Shown here: positions 18,413 to 27,700 of the stretch, one piece after another
How the letters are laid out: each line of letters opens with the position of its first letter
Position numbering within the stretch: the first letter of the stretch is position 1
From: Flavobacterium sediminilitoris
Lineage (GTDB): Bacteria; Bacteroidota; Bacteroidia; Flavobacteriales; Flavobacteriaceae
Assembly (NCBI RefSeq): GCF_023008245.1
Contig: NZ_CP090145.1
Span: 1,054,001 to 1,118,000, forward strand
Length of the DNA stretch: 64,000 nt
Direction of reading: 5' to 3'
Position numbers and translations under genes: made by a program
The notes under the pieces: generated by a model
What the model saw: only the letters and a program-made list of their open reading frames with translations
What the model was told of the DNA's origin: nothing
Database searches by the model: none

Positions 18413-20296
18413 ATGAAAAAAATACTTTTATTTACCTTATTTTCTATTTTAAGTTTTGGGCAAAACAACCCAAATCCTGGCTATTGGCAACAACATGTCG
18501 ATTATAAAATGGAAATTGACATGAATGTAAAAAATTATCAATATAAAGGAAAACAAGAATTAGCATATACTAATAATTCTTCAGACACCCTTTATAAAGT
18601 TTTTTATCATTTATATCCTAATGCCTTTCAACCAGGAAGTGAAATGGATAGTCGTTTAAAAACAATTGCTGATCCAGATAAAAGAATGGTTCGTACTTTT
18701 AAAGTAGCTGAAAAAGAAGTTAAAGAAAGTAGAATTGAAACTTTAAAACCAGACGAAATTGGATATCTAAAAATCAACAATTTCAAACAAAATGGATCAG
18801 AAGCTAAAACAAGAGTTGTAGGTACTATTCTAGAAGTTACATTAAACCAACCTATTTTACCTAATCAAAAAACTATTTTCACTCTTGATTTTGATGGTCA
18901 AGTACCTTTACAAGTACGTCGTTCAGGAAGAAATTCTGATGAAGGTGTTGCATTATCTATGACACAATGGTATCCTAAAATGGCTGAATATGACTTTGAA
19001 GGCTGGCATGCAGATCCATATATTGGTAGAGAATTTCATGGTGTTTGGGGAAATTTTGATGTAAAAATTACAATTGACAAAAATTATACAATTGGAGGAA
19101 CTGGATATCTTCAAAATAAAAACGAAATTGGTCATGGTTACCAAGATAAAGGAATAGAAGTAAAACATCCTAAAAAAACAAAAACATTAACTTGGCATTT
19201 TATAGCTCCAAACGTTCATGATTTTGCATGGGGAGCAGATGATAATTATATTCACGATATGATTTTAGGTCCAAATAATGTTGAATTACACTTCTTCTAT
19301 AAAAACAAAGCAGAAATTTTAGAAAACTGGAAAAATTTACAACCAAAAACTGCTGAAATCTTAGACTATCTTAATAAAAGTATAGGAGAATATCCATACA
19401 AACAATATTCTGTAATTCAAGGTGGAGATGGTGGAATGGAATATGCAATGTGTACTCTTATTACAGGAAATAGAAGTTTTGGAAGCCTTGTAGGTGTAAC
19501 AGCTCATGAATTTGCACACTCTTGGTTTCAACATATCTTAGCATCTAATGAATCTAAACATGAATGGATGGATGAAGGATTTACCTCATTTATTTCAGAT
19601 TTAGCAATGCAAACAGTACTTCCTTCAAAAGAAGGTGAAGAAGAAAATCCTTTTGAAGGAGCTTACAGTAATTACCGATATCTTGCAAAAACAGGTAAAG
19701 AACAACCATTATCTACTCATGCTGATAGATATGATATAAATATGGCTTATGGTATTTCAGCATATAGTAAAGGTGAAGTTTTCTTAGCTCAATTAGGATA
19801 TGTTATTGGTATTGAAAATTTAATGAAGACATTAAAACGTTATTATAGTGATTACAAATTCACACATCCAACACCTAATGATATAAAAAGGACAGCAGAA
19901 AAAATTTCTGGAGCAAATTTAGATTGGTATTTAGTAGATTGGACACAAACTACAAATACAATTGATTATGCAATAAAAGAAGTAATAGAAAATAACAAGA
20001 AAACAACCATCTCTTTAGAAAGACTTGGAAGAATGCCAATGCCTTTAGATATTTTAGTAGTTTATAAAGACGGAACACAAGAAACGTTTTACATTCCAAA
20101 TACATTAATGCGTTGGGAAAAACCAAATCCATATCAAACATTATCAAGAACCTCTTTAAAAGGATGGGACTGGGCATATCCAACATATTCGTTCGAAATT
20201 GAAAAATCAAAATCAAACATTCAAGCAATTGTAATAGATCCAAGTGGATTGATGGCTGATGTAGAACTTGAAAATAATGTATTTGAAAATGAGTAA
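18413..20296 (+). CDS. M1 family zinc metallopeptidase
   Basis: A 627-residue aminopeptidase-type enzyme with a signal peptide ending near SFGQ (~17). The zinc site is HEFAH (365-369) with the third ligand Glu388 in HEWMDEGF, exactly the HEXXH-x18-E spacing of M1/gluzincin peptidases. The aminopeptidase exopeptidase motif appears as GGDGGMEYAMC. The N-terminal beta domain and a C-terminal beta-sandwich are present. Probably periplasmic or secreted, trimming peptides. It is a single gene between two terminators. Confidence 0.93.
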   Translation: MKKILLFTLFSILSFGQNNPNPGYWQQHVDYKMEIDMNVKNYQYKGKQELAYTNNSSDTLYKVFYHLYPNAFQPGSEMDSRLKTIADPDKRMVRTFKVAEKEVKESRIETLKPDEIGYLKINNFKQNGSEAKTRVVGTILEVTLNQPILPNQKTIFTLDFDGQVPLQVRRSGRNSDEGVALSMTQWYPKMAEYDFEGWHADPYIGREFHGVWGNFDVKITIDKNYTIGGTGYLQNKNEIGHGYQDKGIEVKHPKKTKTLTWHFIAPNVHDFAWGADDNYIHDMILGPNNVELHFFYKNKAEILENWKNLQPKTAEILDYLNKSIGEYPYKQYSVIQGGDGGMEYAMCTLITGNRSFGSLVGVTAHEFAHSWFQHILASNESKHEWMDEGFTSFISDLAMQTVLPSKEGEEENPFEGAYSNYRYLAKTGKEQPLSTHADRYDINMAYGISAYSKGEVFLAQLGYVIGIENLMKTLKRYYSDYKFTHPTPNDIKRTAEKISGANLDWYLVDWTQTTNTIDYAIKEVIENNKKTTISLERLGRMPMPLDILVVYKDGTQETFYIPNTLMRWEKPNPYQTLSRTSLKGWDWAYPTYSFEIEKSKSNIQAIVIDPSGLMADVELENNVFENE

Positions 20297-20324
20297 TTAA
20301 ATCTTATTTTCTTCATAATAATAT

Positions 20325-20356
20325 TAAAAAAGAGAACTCAAAAAGTTCTCTTTTTT
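20325..20356. terminator. bidirectional terminator between convergent genes
   Basis: The stem AAAAAAGAGAACT / AGTTCTCTTTTTT serves both the M1 peptidase and the convergent repressor gene; the stem overlaps the last two bases of the repressor stop codon. Confidence 0.8.
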
Positions 20357-21053
20357 AATGCATAGAATTAATCCTTATACTTGCTTTTACAAGTGCTAAT
20401 GCTTTAATCTTGGACATTTCCACATCTTTATCTTGATGGTGTTTATTTTGACTAACCAATTTCACAAACCCAATTTGTTCCGACTTTTGAATGTATTTAA
20501 CCGTAATATATTCTTCTCCACTCATGTCCATACTTAACAAATACATTTCCCCCCAAAAAATCTCATTCTTTATGTCATTTACCTCTTTATACAAAACAAT
20601 ATCACCGCTTTTTAAAAGTGGATACATACTATCTCCTGTTACATAAACAGCTCCATCACATTTTGGCAATCTTGGAATAGAGATATAATCTAATGGTGTT
20701 TGAGTAGTTCTATCTTGAAACAAAGGAACTAATCCGGCTACAGCTTCAATATCATATAAAGGAATTTGTTGACTATCTATATTCTTATCTGTACTTAAAG
20801 AAAAAGCATCAACACTTTTATTAAGCAAAAACTCTTCATCTTCCTTAAACATTGTTCCTGTTCCAGTTAGTAACCAAATAGGATTCAAATCAGAATATAT
20901 TGAAAGAATATTTTCTATAACATTTGACCCAATACTTTTCCCTTCTTTTACGGCTTTAGAAATACTTCCTCTACCTGCTCCAAGACTGTTTTCAAAAGCA
21001 TAAAAGCTAAATCCTTTTTTTTCTATATAATGACCTAAACGTTCTGAAACCAT
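20355..21053 (-). CDS. S24/LexA-like helix-turn-helix repressor
   Basis: A 232-residue phage-repressor-like regulator. The N-terminal helix-turn-helix (~1-65) has SLGAGRGSISKAV as recognition region. A C-terminal S24 domain begins near residue 95; the nucleophile Ser lies in VTGDSMYPLLKSGD and the general-base Lys probably in EEYITVKYIQK, so self-cleavage is possible, although I cannot see a clear Ala-Gly or Cys-Gly bond beyond AVAGL (~105). No phage genes are nearby. A perfect palindrome lies at its promoter, suggesting autoregulation. Its targets are unknown; the toxin region 4 kb away is one possibility. Confidence 0.85.
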   Translation of the reverse strand: MVSERLGHYIEKKGFSFYAFENSLGAGRGSISKAVKEGKSIGSNVIENILSIYSDLNPIWLLTGTGTMFKEDEEFLLNKSVDAFSLSTDKNIDSQQIPLYDIEAVAGLVPLFQDRTTQTPLDYISIPRLPKCDGAVYVTGDSMYPLLKSGDIVLYKEVNDIKNEIFWGEMYLLSMDMSGEEYITVKYIQKSEQIGFVKLVSQNKHHQDKDVEMSKIKALALVKASIRINSMH

Positions 21054-21074
21054 GGCTAAAAATTTATTTTACAG

Positions 21075-21095
21075 CAAAGTTATGAAAATTTTCAT
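21075..21095 (-). promoter_or_regulatory. repressor promoter with palindromic operator
   Basis: The minus strand has a TAACTTTG -7 element (21082-21075) about 22 bp before the repressor start. A perfect 14-bp palindrome ATGAAAATTTTCAT occupies 21082-21095, immediately upstream of and touching the -7 element, where a repressor would block polymerase. Confidence 0.45.
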
Positions 21096-21239
21096 TAAAA
21101 ATAACGTTTGATTGATTTTTTTCTAATACATTATAATTGATTTATCTAAACTTAAATAATGTAGAATAGATTTTTTTATTTTATTTTTGACATTCTTCAA
21201 AAACTGATAAAAAAATATTAGCTCTAACTTACAGTCTCA

Positions 21240-23360
21240 ATGCAATTTTTTTTAAGAAAAAACAGTTATTCGCTTCTCTTTTACTTCTTTACATTCATTA
21301 TAAATGCTCAAGAAGAAAATAAGAAAAATAATTATAAAGATTTAGTAAAACAAGAAAAAATTGAAATCGAGAACCTATTTCCATTATTAAACAACAAAGA
21401 CGATTTGAAAGCATATAGTAATGCTCACAAACTTGTAAAAAAAATAAAAACAAAAGAATCCATTACTCGTTTAAATCTGTTTTTTGCTAATTATTTCAAT
21501 AAAAAAACCATATTAGATTCTACTTTTTTTTATGCCAACAAAGCTCTTAAAAGCACTGATTTTATTGCTAATGACTCTTTAAGAAGAATACTAGCATCTA
21601 GTAGTTATAACTTAATCGGTTTATACAACAATAAAAAAGGCCTTATAGAGGCCAGTAAAAAATCACATTTAAAAGGAATTGAAATTGTTCAAAATCAAAA
21701 AAAAGGATATCCATATTATGTAAACTTACATGGTCTTGCAAATATTTATTTAAAACAAGGCGATTATACAAATGCTTTAAAATACTTCAAGCAATGTTTA
21801 GAATATAAAGACGTTGATGATGAAATAAGTATTGGTAGCAATATAAATATTGGTATTATTTATGGGGAATTTAAAAACTATGAATCTTCTATTGTTTATT
21901 TAAAAAAAGCTAATCTTATTTGTAAAAATAATGAGAATATAAACTGTCAAGCGATAACAGCAATAAATATAGGAGAAAATTACAAAGATCTTGGCAACCA
22001 TAAAGAAGCTTTAAAATATTATGATGAAGGATTAAAACTTGCAAAACAGAATAAACTTTATCAAACAGAAGCTTTTGCTAATGAATATATTGGCTCTATT
22101 CTATATGAGCAAAAACGTTATGCAAATGCCAAGCTTTATTATATAAATGCATTAACAATTTCGTTACAACACAACTTCTTAAGCAACCAAAGAGATTTAT
22201 TTCTTAAACTAAAAGAAATTGCAATAGTAGAAGGTGATTACACAAACGCTTACGAACTTCTAAATAGATATTCTAAAATAAAAGACTCTATAAACATTTT
22301 AGAAAAGGATAAAGAAATAAATGAATTAGATATAAAGTTTAAAACATTACAAAAAGAAAATGAAATAAGAGATTTAATGTTAGAGAACAACAACAAAATT
22401 CTTATTTTAAATAACCAAGAAAAGACAATTGAAAACCTCAACTTACAAAAAGCAATTGAAAGTAAAAAAAATGAAAATAAATTATTAAAACTAAATGAGT
22501 CTTCCCAAAAAAAAGCCAATCAGATAAAATTATTAAAAAAAGAACAACAACTAAAAGATTCTGAAATATTAAGACAAAAAGAAACTAGAAAAATTATTTT
22601 TATTGGGTTTCTTATCATTCTTATTCCTATCATAGCATTATTAATTGTTTACTATCAAAAACAGAAAGCTCAAATACTAATCAATAACAAGCAAAAAGAG
22701 ATTAGCGAACAAAAAAACAAAGCCCTATTAAAAGATCAAGAATTAAAACTTATTAAAGCACAAATAGAAGGACAAGATAAAGAACGCTTGAGAATAGCTC
22801 AAGAACTCCATGACAGCGTTGGTGGAAACTTAGCTGCAATAAAACTACAACTTAGCAATTCTAATTTTGGAAAAGAAAGTGAAATTAAAAACATCAATCA
22901 TCAAATAAACGAAACCTACAATCAGGTTAGAAACTTATCACATAATATGTTACCTAAAAAATTTAACCAAAGTAAATTTTGTGATGTATTAGAAGAATAT
23001 CTAAATAAACTAGCAGAAGTAAGTCAATTAACACCTTCATTTGTTGCATATCCAAGGAAAAAAATAAACAATTTAAACGAAAATATTCAAGTGGAAGTTT
23101 ACACAATTGTTCAAGAGTTAATTACAAACACTATAAAACACGCTAAAGCCAATAAAATTGAACTTCAACTTAACTTAATTGAAAACTCATTAAATATTAT
23201 ATTTGAAGATAACGGAATAGGTTTTAATATTAAAAACAACAAAGAAGGAATAGGTTTTATAAACATTAAGAATAGAATAAACAATTTAAAAGGAAGCTTA
23301 CATATTGATTCCACCATGAATAGAGGTTCCATTTTTAACATTGAAATTCCAATAATTTAA
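21240..23360 (+). CDS. TPR-containing sensor histidine kinase (HisKA_3 type)
   Basis: A 706-residue membrane sensor kinase. A signal peptide (~1-23) leads to a periplasmic tetratricopeptide-repeat region (~80-370; e.g. GDYTNALKYFKQCL and GNHKEALKYYDEGL). A long coiled coil then reaches the single transmembrane segment (~452-472). The cytoplasmic part has a HisKA_3 dimerisation motif RIAQELHDSVGG with phospho-acceptor His524, and an HATPase domain with N-box TNTIKHA and G-boxes DNGIGF and GIGFINI. It lies 15 bp upstream of a NarL-type regulator, its obvious partner. The stimulus is unknown. Confidence 0.93.
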   Translation: MQFFLRKNSYSLLFYFFTFIINAQEENKKNNYKDLVKQEKIEIENLFPLLNNKDDLKAYSNAHKLVKKIKTKESITRLNLFFANYFNKKTILDSTFFYANKALKSTDFIANDSLRRILASSSYNLIGLYNNKKGLIEASKKSHLKGIEIVQNQKKGYPYYVNLHGLANIYLKQGDYTNALKYFKQCLEYKDVDDEISIGSNINIGIIYGEFKNYESSIVYLKKANLICKNNENINCQAITAINIGENYKDLGNHKEALKYYDEGLKLAKQNKLYQTEAFANEYIGSILYEQKRYANAKLYYINALTISLQHNFLSNQRDLFLKLKEIAIVEGDYTNAYELLNRYSKIKDSINILEKDKEINELDIKFKTLQKENEIRDLMLENNNKILILNNQEKTIENLNLQKAIESKKNENKLLKLNESSQKKANQIKLLKKEQQLKDSEILRQKETRKIIFIGFLIILIPIIALLIVYYQKQKAQILINNKQKEISEQKNKALLKDQELKLIKAQIEGQDKERLRIAQELHDSVGGNLAAIKLQLSNSNFGKESEIKNINHQINETYNQVRNLSHNMLPKKFNQSKFCDVLEEYLNKLAEVSQLTPSFVAYPRKKINNLNENIQVEVYTIVQELITNTIKHAKANKIELQLNLIENSLNIIFEDNGIGFNIKNNKEGIGFINIKNRINNLKGSLHIDSTMNRGSIFNIEIPII

Positions 23361-23375
23361 ATCCACTTATTAAAA

Positions 23376-24017
23376 ATGAATACAACAAAAATAATTATTG
23401 CTGATGATCATACTATGTTTCTTGAAGGAATTATGTCTTTATTAAACAATGTTTCAGAAATAGAAATAGTCGGAAAAGCTGTTAATGGCAAAGAAGTGCT
23501 ACTTCTTTTAGAGAAAACAAAAACAGACATTATAGTACTTGATATTAGTATGCCTGAAATGGATGGAATTGAAGTAACAAAAATTATAAAAAAGAAATAT
23601 TCTAATTTAAAAATACTTATTTTAAGCACACATAGTAATTCCCAAATGATTGCTAAACTAATCAGAATAGGAATTGATGGCTATCTTCTAAAAAATGCAG
23701 AAAAAGACGAATTATTATATGCTATTCAAAAAATTAATTTGGGAGAAACTTATTTTTCTAAAGAAGTAGCTATTATTCATAATGAATACGAAACTAACTT
23801 TAAACAAAACCTTGCAACCACTACAGAATTAAGCAATAGAGAAAAAGAAATTCTTATATTAATTGCAAAACAATATACGGCCGCAGAAATTGCCGAAAAA
23901 ACTTTTATCAGTCTTAATACTGTTAATACTCACAAAAGAAACTTATTATCCAAATTAAATGTAAAAAATACTGCTGGTTTAGTTAAATATGCAATAGAGC
24001 TAGGGTTACTTGATTAA
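23376..24017 (+). CDS. NarL/LuxR-family response regulator
   Basis: A 213-residue two-component regulator. The receiver domain has the acidic pair IIADDHT, the phosphorylated Asp56 in IIVLDISMPEMDG, Thr/Ser in ILSTHS and the Lys in LLKNAEKDE. The LuxR helix-turn-helix covers ~148-208 (LSNREKEILILIAKQYTAA.IAEKTFISLNTVNTHKRNLL). It is paired with the upstream kinase. It is the nearest complete DNA-binding regulator upstream of the toxin operon, so it is one candidate to bind the AGATTATTTTCT boxes; that link is inference. Confidence 0.93.
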   Translation: MNTTKIIIADDHTMFLEGIMSLLNNVSEIEIVGKAVNGKEVLLLLEKTKTDIIVLDISMPEMDGIEVTKIIKKKYSNLKILILSTHSNSQMIAKLIRIGIDGYLLKNAEKDELLYAIQKINLGETYFSKEVAIIHNEYETNFKQNLATTTELSNREKEILILIAKQYTAAEIAEKTFISLNTVNTHKRNLLSKLNVKNTAGLVKYAIELGLLD

Positions 24018-24038
24018 TTTTTTGACTTTTTAAACTCT

Positions 24039-24120
24039 AAAAAAACACCATACAATTATTATAATTGCATGATGTTTTAACTAATTATTCAAAAAATATC
24101 TTACTCCATTTTGAATAATT
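24039..24120. terminator. tandem hairpins after the response regulator
   Basis: The first stem (24042-24057 with 24063-24078) has two wobble pairs on the minus strand and is followed there by seven T residues, so it works best as a minus-strand terminator. A second stem, a perfect 12 bp (AATTATTCAAAA / TTTTGAATAATT, 24083-24094 with 24109-24120), follows. On the plus strand they could end the kinase/regulator mRNA. Confidence 0.5.
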
Positions 24121-24246
24121 AAAATGAAATTCATGTCTGTAATTTGTTTATAATAAAAATACTAGCTATACCTTTTTAACAAAAAATCATCGTCTTAAAA
24201 CACTTTACTAACTCTCTGTTTGATTTTTATCTTGTTAAAAATTTAT
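24040..24246 (-). ncRNA. candidate minus-strand small RNA
   Basis: A minus-strand TAGATTTG -7 element (24258-24251) is followed after ~200 nt by the two hairpins ending in a T run. The interval has no ORF of note. There is no clear -33 TTTG and I recognise no known RNA family, so this is a prediction from promoter-terminator pairing only. Confidence 0.2.
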
Positions 24247-24566
24247 AGTGCAAATCTAAGGTTCATTCATACATTAAAAATCATCATAAATAGTGATTTT
24301 TAGAAAATTACCTGTGATTATAACTCTATACTTCCTTATAAACAAAAAACCATTTATAAGAATAATTTCTACAATTAATAAACAGAAGTAATCTCCTTTC
24401 TTTTTTAAAAAACTAATTTAATCTACACATTTTAGTATACTAAAGAGTTTAAATCATTCAAAAAAAAACATATTACAAAAAGTCAAAATAAACACAAAAT
24501 CAAATACTTACACACCAAAAACTACATATAGCAATTTATCTAAAGACAAAGAATAAAAATTTAATC

Positions 24567-24668
24567 AGATTATTTTCTCAAAAATATCCTGGAAATCAAC
24601 AAAACACAAATTAATTAGATTATTTTCTTTTTAACGTTTGTTTGTGTGATTATTTTCTCTTATATTTG
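24567..24668 (+). promoter_or_regulatory. toxin-operon promoter with three repeated boxes
   Basis: AGATTATTTTCT occurs at 24567-24578 and 24617-24628, and TGATTATTTTCT at 24647-24658. The last box ends 2 bp before TATATTTG (24661-24668), a perfect TAnnTTTG -7 element. Box starts are 50 and 30 bp apart, near whole helical turns. The same arrangement (two boxes, 31 bp apart, 1 bp before TATATTTG) precedes the M15 endopeptidase operon. The boxes look like regulator sites. Confidence 0.6.
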
Positions 24669-24774
24669 CATTGTAATTATGAAATAAAACATATTTACTA
24701 AGAATATATTCTTTCTTTAATGGGATGCGCAACCTTTTAAAGCAATTTTCACCTAATTAAATTTATTTATTAAA

Positions 24775-27700
24775 ATGAGTACACAAATTAAAAACACGCT
24801 TTTCAAGTTTGTAAACATGAGAGCCCCTGAATTGTCTAGTGAAGACAATCAAGATGAAAAATTTATATTTAGAAATAAAGAATTAAAAGGACTGTATGAT
24901 GAAGTAGTTGCTGGAAAACCAGAAGGTTTTACTAAATGGGAAGCCATGAAAGAGGCGTCATCAACATTTTCATATTTAACTTTAGAAAACATAAAAAGTA
25001 TAAATCCAAAATTATATCAACTTTCTACATGGATTGCTAAAAACCGTACCTCTTTTAAAATAGAAGAACTTAATACCAAAATTGATGGAGTTGTAGCAAT
25101 AAACGATAGTACTACATTAATGTTGTTATGGAATAATTTATTTTATCAAACCATCACACAAAAAGATTTTTATGCAAAAGAAATCATAATCCAATTACTT
25201 CTTGCAAATCATTTTATTACAAAATATGATGTAAATACTCCAAAAGTAGAACATGCAAAAATGTTATTAAATGCTAAAGTTGTATTGCCTAAATCTCTTT
25301 TTGTAGAAGACAAAACAACAACATCTACAAATCAAAATGCTCGATTAGCAACAACAGAATCTACAACAAAAGCGACTGTGGCTTCTGATGACATGGTAAA
25401 ACAGCAAATTATTGCTCAAACTTCATTTCAAAATGAACAACTTGAACAGTTAGTTAAAGAATTAAAAATAATTGAGAAAAATCATCAAAAAGAATATAAT
25501 GCTTCATTTACATTAGCTGAAAAAGCCCATCAAGTAAAAATCAAGCCTATTTTAGATGAATACAACACTCATGTTGAAGAAACACGTAAAGAATGGTGTA
25601 GTGTAAGAGATCCACAAGTTGTATATGATCCAAAAGATCCTTGTAATCAACAACCAAGTATTCCTAAACCTGAACTGCCTGAATTTAATTTTACTTTCAG
25701 AGACGAACTAGATATAAAACATTTAGAATCAAAGCTTAGTAAAACCAGTTATGATACTTTATTGGAAATTACTAATAATAGTAATAACTCTACATCAACA
25801 GTTGAGAGAGGTATCAGTGTATCAATGCTTAGTTTATCTGAAGAATTTGAAACAATTGGTGGTCTTAATGGACACATAACAAATCTTATTTCTAACAATA
25901 ATGAAATCATCAATAATAATATTTCTATTAATGAAAATAGTTTAGTTAGCATTGGAGGTGTTTTAGTTCCAATAACAGTTCCTGTAGTTAATCCTTTTAG
26001 CTTTCAAATATGTTCAAAACCTACAACAATAAATGCTCTTGCAAGTAAAAAATATAATTCAGACTTGTCATTTGTTGTACCAGATAATACTTGGAATGTG
26101 TCTAGTTTTAATTACACTTTGGAAAAAACAACAGGGAATTACACAAATGGAGGTCAACCACTCTATACTGTTACTAAAGTTGGAAACAAGATATTCTTAA
26201 ATAATATTTTCATTGGTTTTCCTACATTATTAGAAGAATCAGACATAACATCTTTTAAAGGAGAAATTACGTTTACTAATGGAACAAAAATGTCTTTTAT
26301 CGTTGAAGGTTTTAATCTTCATCAATGTTTCACTGGTAAACTTAAAAAAGAAATAATAGATCTTGGCGGAAATGAAGACCCTAATGATTCTATAACTATT
26401 CCTCCTAAAGAACAAGAAGTATTTATTCCAAGTGGTTTTGGTATAAAACAATTAGGTATTGCTGACTATCAAAAAGTAGAACAAACAACTCAAAATTATA
26501 TAGAAGGAGAAGTAGCTCATATTGAAAACATAATGGCAAGAGAGTTTAAAGAAAGAACTACTCGAAAATTACGTCGATCTGACATCACTAATACAAGCTC
26601 ATCTGAAAGAGAAAAAGAGCAATTAACAGATACAAGCTCAACATCACGTTTTGAAATGCAAAATGAAGTAGCGCAAGTATTACAAGAAAATAAAGATTTC
26701 TATGCTAATGCCAATGTAAGTTATGAGCCTAAAGGGATTCAGTTAAAACTAGGGGCTTCAACTGGTTTTGCAACGAATAGTTCTAAGGAAAACAGCACAC
26801 ACCAAGCCATTACAGAAGCTAAAGAAATTACAGAAAAAGCTTTAGATCGACTAGTAACTAAAGTAAAGCAAGAACGTATTGAAAAAATAGTTGAAGAGTT
26901 TGAAGAAAGCAACACACACGGTTTTGACAATAGAAAAGGAGACAAACATGTAGTAGGTGTCTATCGTTGGGTTGACAAAATTTATAAAAATCAAATTTTA
27001 AACTATGGAAAACGTTTAATGTTTGAGTTTATGATTCCACAGCCTGCAAAACTACATATACTTGGTATGACAGGAAATGATAGTAGTACAAAATTAATAG
27101 AACCTACAGATCCAAGAGTATATAACATAGAAGATAAAAGCTTCAATTCTTTAAACTTAAGTGATTATTCAAAAATTAATGATAATACTATCAAATATTG
27201 GGGAAGTAAGTATAATGTGGAATTAGAAATAGCTCCTGCTCAAACAATTTACATAGGGAAATCATTTTCAAACAATACTGTCTCTTCAGGAGGTTTTCAA
27301 AATGGACATGAAACTTTTGATACTAAAGAAAATTTAAAAATCCCTGAAGGCTATTATACTAAGAATGCAGAAGTTACTTGGGCTAGTATGGAAGATGGAG
27401 ACTATAGACAAGGTCATGGAATGCACGTTGGAATAGGAAACTTACGCTTTTTAGATAAAACCACTGGATTCCCACAACCTAATGGACAAGGAATCAATAA
27501 ACAATTAAAAAAGTTTGAAGGAGAAATTCCATTATCTGCTTATTATTTAAACAGTTTTGTTTTTAATGCTACAGCAACAATAGAGTGTGAAAGAACTCCT
27601 GAGTACTATAAAAAATGGCAACAAGAAACCTTTAAGTCTATAATTGATGCTTACGAAAATGCATTAAAAGATTATAACCAGAAAATAGCAGAGCAAAAAG

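Larger units (their letters stand above)
24018..24774. other. 757-bp intergenic region before the toxin operon
   Basis: No coding region. It holds two adjacent hairpins (24042-24078 and 24083-24120), a minus-strand TAGATTTG element (24251-24258) that may start a small RNA, three AGATTATTTTCT-like boxes with a promoter (24567-24668), and a ~100-bp leader of the 1309-residue gene that includes a six-codon mini-ORF (24720-24740). Confidence 0.6.

Noticed and set aside
24018..24774. Riboswitch or tRNA in the long intergenic gap
   Set aside because: No conserved aptamer or cloverleaf is visible; the hairpins are simple stems and the region is uniformly AT-rich.
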